Assembly (NCBI RefSeq): GCF_031082345.1
Contig: NZ_JAVHLH010000129.1
Span: 1 to 7,965, forward strand
DNA: 7,965 nucleotides
Source of the DNA: Brevundimonas sp.
GTDB taxonomy: Bacteria > Pseudomonadota > Alphaproteobacteria > Caulobacterales > Caulobacteraceae
Direction: 5' to 3'
Every line of letters begins with the position of its first letter. Position 1 is the stretch's first letter. A model generated the notes under the pieces. The model had not been told where the DNA came from, made no database searches, and worked only from the letters and a program-made list of their open reading frames with translations. Positions 5,520 to 7,965 of this stretch are shown in pieces. Both the position numbers and the translations under genes were made by a program.

Positions 5520-5875
5520 CAGGCGTCGGCGTCGCCGAGGGGCACGCCCTTTTCGGCCATCAGGGTCTGCAGTTCGCCGGCGCTGAACATCTCGCGCACG
5601 ATATCCGAGCCGCCGACGAATTCGCCCTTGATGTAGAGCTGGGGGATGGTCGGCCAGTCGCTGAAGGTCTTGACGCCCTCGCGCAGGGCCTCGTCCTGCA
5701 ACACGTCGACGCCGACGAAGGGGGCGCCCACGTGGTCGAGGATCTGCACAGCCAGCGAGGAGAAGCCGCAACGCGGCGCGTCCGGCGTGCCCTTCATGAA
5801 CAGGACGACGTCGTGGCCCTTCACCGTATCGGCGATGAAGGCGTGGACGGGGTTGGCGACAGCTTGATCGGTCAC
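5519..5875 (-). CDS. grxD: Monothiol CGFS glutaredoxin (Grx4/Grx5 type)
   Basis: The 118-residue protein has the single-domain monothiol glutaredoxin layout. The active-site motif is CGFS at 36-39. Glutathione contacts are Lys28 in LFMKGTPDAP (25-34), WPTIPQLY (74-81) with the cis-proline Pro78, and GGSDI (88-92). CGFS glutaredoxins bind a glutathione-ligated [2Fe-2S] cluster as homodimers or as heterodimers with BolA proteins. They act in cluster transfer and iron sensing and show little classical reductase activity. The start is a GTG with a weak AAAGG ribosome binding site. A BolA gene lies two genes upstream on the same strand and the thioesterase start overlaps its stop. A promoter candidate of its own is present in the 82-base gap before it. 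Confidence 0.97.
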   Translation of the reverse strand: MTDQAVANPVHAFIADTVKGHDVVLFMKGTPDAPRCGFSSLAVQILDHVGAPFVGVDVLQDEALREGVKTFSDWPTIPQLYIKGEFVGGSDIVREMFSAGELQTLMAEKGVPLGDADA

Positions 5876-5882
5876 TGGAACT

Positions 5883-5900
5883 GGCCTTTCGATGAAGGCC
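5883..5900 (-). other. Small hairpin covering the grxD ribosome binding site
   Basis: GGCCTT (5883-5888) pairs with AAGGCC (5895-5900) with a 6-base loop. On the minus-strand transcript the AAAGG that would serve as the grxD Shine-Dalgarno falls partly in the loop and mostly in the stem, so initiation at the GTG could be tuned by folding. The stem is short and may be incidental. Confidence 0.3.
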
Positions 5901-5902
5901 GT

Positions 5903-5931
5903 CAGCTAGGCGCCCTGAGGGGCGGGGTCAA
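5903..5931 (-). promoter_or_regulatory. Candidate internal promoter for grxD
   Basis: Read on the minus strand, TTGACC (plus 5926-5931) and TAGCTG (plus 5903-5908) are separated by exactly 17 bases. The -35 is a five-of-six match to consensus; the -10 is weaker. The spacer contains the inverted repeat CGCCC-TGAG-GGGCG (5911-5924), a possible regulator site. If used, it would let grxD and the thioesterase be transcribed separately from bolA. Confidence 0.4.
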
Positions 5932-5957
5932 GGCGTCGGAAGGTCCCAGGTCGTGGG

Positions 5958-6875
5958 TCAGGCCGCCTTGGCGCCGGCCACGCGGGCCATTTCGATCTGG
6001 GCGGCGAGGCCCGGCGGCATGTCGCGATCGGGCACCAGGGACAGCATGTTCAGCCGCTCCGTGTCGCTGGCGCGGATCAGCACGCTGGAGACCGAGGGGT
6101 CCGTGAGGGCGTAGGCCAGGCAGATGGCCTCGGCCGGCCAGTTGTTGGTGCGGTGAAGGAAGGCGAAGGTGCCGGCGTGGGCCAGCGGATTGGCCTTCGT
6201 TTTGGGGCCGCCGAATCCGAAGAAGCCCTTCTTCGGCTGGTGGACGGCCGCGGCCTTCTTGGCCGTGTCGAGGCTCTCAGGGAAGTAGTCGTAGACGAAG
6301 ATGGCCATGTCCGCCTCGCGCGCCACGCGCAGGCGCGAGCGGATCTGCCACGGCGAATTAACGTGGAAAGGCGTGGCCAGGACGTCGAAGGCGCCGGTCG
6401 AGACATAGGTGTCCATCACCTCGCCCTCGCCGGAGATGCCCAGCAGGCGGACGCGTTCGGTGGCGCGCAGGGCCTTGAGCGCGTTCAGGGTCGTCTGAGG
6501 CAGTTCGTGCTCGGCCGGTTCGTCGAGGATGGCCAGGTCGAACCAGCCCAGGCCGGAGATGCCCAGCGCCCGATCGATGGCCGAGGTGATGCCCTCGGCC
6601 GAGAAGTCGCGGTCCGAGCCGCGACGGCCGTCGCCGGCCCCCAGCATCAGCGACACCTGCACCAGCTTGCGGTCGACGTCCTTCAGGGCCTGGCCGAGGA
6701 CCTCGGCGAGCACCGGGTCGGCGGTCTCGAGGCGGTAGCTGTTGATGCCGGCTTCCAGCGCCGAATAGACCAGGTCGCGGCCGGCCTGGGGACCCTGGGC
6801 GATGTCGCGGGGGCCGAGGCTCAGCGTCAGCGCCGAGACCGCCTGACCCGCCTGTCCGAAGGGACGGTAGCGCAT
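5958..6875 (-). CDS. Aldo/keto-reductase-fold protein lacking the catalytic tetrad
   Basis: The 305-residue product begins MRYRPFGQAGQAVSALTLSL and keeps the barrel pattern of aldo/keto reductases: SALEAGINSY (38-47), AEVLGQAL (57-64), FDLAILDEP (112-120), LNALKALRATERVRLLGISG (130-149) and a C-terminal PSVSSVLIRASDTERLNML (260-278) in the cofactor-loop position. By alignment to the family pattern, the tetrad Asp in GINxxD is Arg48 and the Tyr position holds Ala52 or Pro54. The Lys position (strand VQVSLML) holds Met77 or a neighbour, and the His position holds Asp118. All four appear replaced, so normal carbonyl reduction is unlikely. A Lys/Gly/Phe-rich insert (214-228, including KKGFFGFGG) is unusual. 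Its ATG is three bases after bolA, with AGGAGA inside the bolA end (6883-6888). Confidence 0.85.
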   Translation of the reverse strand: MRYRPFGQAGQAVSALTLSLGPRDIAQGPQAGRDLVYSALEAGINSYRLETADPVLAEVLGQALKDVDRKLVQVSLMLGAGDGRRGSDRDFSAEGITSAIDRALGISGLGWFDLAILDEPAEHELPQTTLNALKALRATERVRLLGISGEGEVMDTYVSTGAFDVLATPFHVNSPWQIRSRLRVAREADMAIFVYDYFPESLDTAKKAAAVHQPKKGFFGFGGPKTKANPLAHAGTFAFLHRTNNWPAEAICLAYALTDPSVSSVLIRASDTERLNMLSLVPDRDMPPGLAAQIEMARVAGAKAA

Positions 6876-6878
6876 GGT

Positions 6879-7133
6879 TCAGTCTCCTGCCGGGGAGGTA
6901 TTGGCCGGGGCCGAGGTTTCGAGCGCCAGCGCGTGAAGTTCGCCGCCCATCTTGCCCTTCAGCGCCGCATAGACGAGCTGGTGCTGGCGCACGCGGGGCA
7001 GGCCGGCGAAGGCGGTCGACACGATGCGGGCGCGATAGTGGTCGCCGTCGCCGGCCAGATCGTCGATGACGATCTCGGCGTCGGGAAAGGCTTCGGTCAG
7101 ATGGCCGCGAAGCTCTTCGACGGGCATGGGCAT
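6879..7133 (-). CDS. BolA/IbaG family protein
   Basis: The 84-residue protein has the alpha-beta-beta-alpha-alpha-beta-alpha BolA fold. Landmarks are FPDAEIVIDDLAGDGDHYRA (16-35), the RVRQHQLVYAALKGKMGGE segment (47-65) and the invariant HALALET ending (67-73). His67 is the conserved residue that ligates the shared [2Fe-2S] cluster in Grx-BolA pairs. His32 in the variable loop, with no Cys there, places it in the BolA_H-like group. These proteins cooperate with CGFS glutaredoxins in iron-sulfur delivery, and grxD lies two genes downstream on the same strand, which fits. The chosen ATG (7133) has GGAG 12 bases upstream; a second in-frame ATG two codons later is an alternative. The symbol bolA is avoided because it may be an ibaG-type paralogue. 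Confidence 0.95.
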   Translation of the reverse strand: MPMPVEELRGHLTEAFPDAEIVIDDLAGDGDHYRARIVSTAFAGLPRVRQHQLVYAALKGKMGGELHALALETSAPANTSPAGD

Positions 7134-7209
7134 GGGGCGGGCGATCTCCGGATTCGCCGGCCAGAATGGCGCGTAAACCTTAATGTCCGGCTACGGGGCG
7201 GGCCGTCGC

Positions 7210-7725
7210 TCAGACCGCCGCTCGCTCCAGCAGGATGACCGGCGCGCCCTTGTAGTCGGTGCGGGCGTACTCGCGGTAGCCGGCGCGCGCCGCCAGGGCG
7301 AGCGAGGGCGTGTTGGTCGGGTCGATCATGCAGACGGTGCGGGGCGCGTTCAGCGTATCGTCGCACCAGGCCAGGGCCGCCGAGACCGCCTCGAAAGCCA
7401 GACCCTTGCCCTGGAAGGCGGAACGGAGGCCCCAGCCCAGTTCCGGCGCGTCGAAGGCGGGCTCCAGCACGCGGTGGTAGTCGAGCACGCCGACGCCGCC
7501 GACATGCTCGCCGGTGTCCTTCAGCCGGAGGGTCCAGTTGCCGTGGCCGAGAGCCTCCCAGTGGCCGAGATCGCGCAACAGCCGGAACCAGACATCCTCG
7601 TCGCTGAGGGGCTCGGGGAAGAGGTGGCGGATGACGTCCGGGTCGGCCCACATGGCGCGCAGGTCGTCGTAGTCGGATACGGCGACCGGGGTCAGGGTCA
7701 GGCGTTCGGTGATCAGGGTGGTCAT
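7210..7725 (-). CDS. GNAT N-acetyltransferase, RimJ/RimL-like
   Basis: The 171-residue protein begins LITERLTLTPVAVSDYDDLR (4-23), the classic start of the Acetyltransf_3 (RimJ/RimL) group. It continues with the acetyl-CoA pyrophosphate loop GLRSAFQGKGLAFEA (99-113, Q-x-x-G-x-G-type as QGKGLA) and motif B IDPTNTPSLALAARAGY (134-150). Such enzymes acetylate amino groups of protein N-termini or small molecules, and the substrate here is not evident. The ATG overlaps the stop codon of the upstream asparaginase-family gene by four bases (ATGA), so the two are probably translationally coupled. No good Shine-Dalgarno is visible, which agrees with coupling. It ends 76 bases before the BolA gene; it may be a separate transcription unit from it, but no clear terminator separates them. 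Confidence 0.94.
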   Translation of the reverse strand: MTTLITERLTLTPVAVSDYDDLRAMWADPDVIRHLFPEPLSDEDVWFRLLRDLGHWEALGHGNWTLRLKDTGEHVGGVGVLDYHRVLEPAFDAPELGWGLRSAFQGKGLAFEAVSAALAWCDDTLNAPRTVCMIDPTNTPSLALAARAGYREYARTDYKGAPVILLERAAV

Positions 7726-7965
7726 GGGGTCTCGAACAGGGCTCCGGCGCGCTCGATGCGGGTCTGACCGTTAGCGTCCGTCACGGCGAAGGTGAAGCCG
7801 GGCTGCAGCGCGAAGCCCCCGGCGCGGCCCTGTTTGTCGAGGGCCAGCAGGGCGACCTGGGAATTAGCCACCTTGGCGCCGCGCAGGCGGGCGAGGCGCT
7901 CGATGACGCGGCGGCAGGCGGCCGTGGGGTCGAGACCGGCGCGCAGGGCCTCGACCACGGCGTGG
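7722..7965 (-). CDS. Glycosylasparaginase / isoaspartyl peptidase family Ntn hydrolase, C-terminal part (partial)
   Basis: The last 80 complete codons and the TGA stop are present; the gene continues beyond the right edge. The visible part, from HAVVEALRAGLDPTAACRR to QVALLALDKQGRAGGFALQP and GFTFAV, matches the beta-subunit end of the N4-(beta-N-acetylglucosaminyl)-L-asparaginase family. In these proteins VExMRxGxxPxxAC and a Gly-rich xALDxxGxxGxxSLxPGFxxAV segment are typical. Family members autocleave before a catalytic Thr and hydrolyse asparagine-linked or isoaspartyl amides. The catalytic Thr and the signal-peptide status lie outside the window. The GTG at 7958 is internal and not a start. 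Confidence 0.88.
   Translation of the reverse strand, partial: HAVVEALRAGLDPTAACRRVIERLARLRGAKVANSQVALLALDKQGRAGGFALQPGFTFAVTDANGQTRIERAGALFETP

Noticed and set aside
5520..5771. N-terminal extension of the thioesterase into the grxD region
   Set aside because: The extra 84 residues are Arg-rich and out of frame with grxD. The start at 5519 overlaps the grxD stop and gives the normal hotdog length.
7134..7209. Promoter or CtrA-type site in front of the BolA gene
   Set aside because: The minus strand has TTAAGGTTTAC, but the spacing does not match the TTAA-N7-TTAA pattern and no convincing -35/-10 pair was found. I see nothing firm in this gap.
6153..7238. 361-codon plus-strand frame opposite the AKR-like and BolA genes
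   Set aside because: Its composition is that of a GC-rich shadow frame, and the minus strand encodes recognisable proteins throughout.

Overview
The window reads as a stretch of chromosome from a GC-rich alphaproteobacterium, most likely a member of the Caulobacteraceae and possibly Brevundimonas. That placement rests on the strong G/C bias at third codon positions, the cysteine-free alphaproteobacterial-type ribosomal protein S4, the TTGAC-type -35 elements and the general look of the proteins. It is an inference from memory, not a database result. Genes are tightly packed; no gene-free stretch exceeds about 180 bases, and no transposase, integrase, tRNA, rRNA or CRISPR array was seen.

Left part, plus strand (1-2737). 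The first 44 bases are the end of a class III alcohol dehydrogenase (glutathione-dependent formaldehyde dehydrogenase). A small VOC/glyoxalase-fold protein follows, then S-formylglutathione hydrolase (fghA). Together they form a glutathione-dependent formaldehyde detoxification cluster. A 32-bp perfect inverted repeat of the REP-like type sits between the VOC gene and fghA, and its right arm ends 4 bases before the fghA start codon. A secreted DUF4350-type protein and a 76-residue protein of unknown function follow.

Middle part (2747-5086). A small threonine-rich lipoprotein on the minus strand is divergent from a superoxide dismutase carrying Mn-type residues. Next come rpsD (ribosomal protein S4), with a long and possibly structured leader and a strong GCGA-tetraloop terminator, and a second small lipoprotein.

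Right part, minus strand (5091-7965). In transcription order: the C-terminus of a glycosylasparaginase-family Ntn hydrolase, a RimJ/RimL-like GNAT acetyltransferase overlapping it by 4 bases, a BolA-family protein, an aldo/keto-reductase-fold protein, the monothiol CGFS glutaredoxin grxD, and a 4HBT hotdog thioesterase whose start overlaps the grxD stop. BolA and CGFS glutaredoxins are established partners in iron-sulfur cluster handling.

The most noteworthy observation is that the protein encoded between them looks like an aldo/keto reductase but lacks all four residues of the Asp-Tyr-Lys-His catalytic tetrad. It is probably not a conventional oxidoreductase and may have been repurposed.
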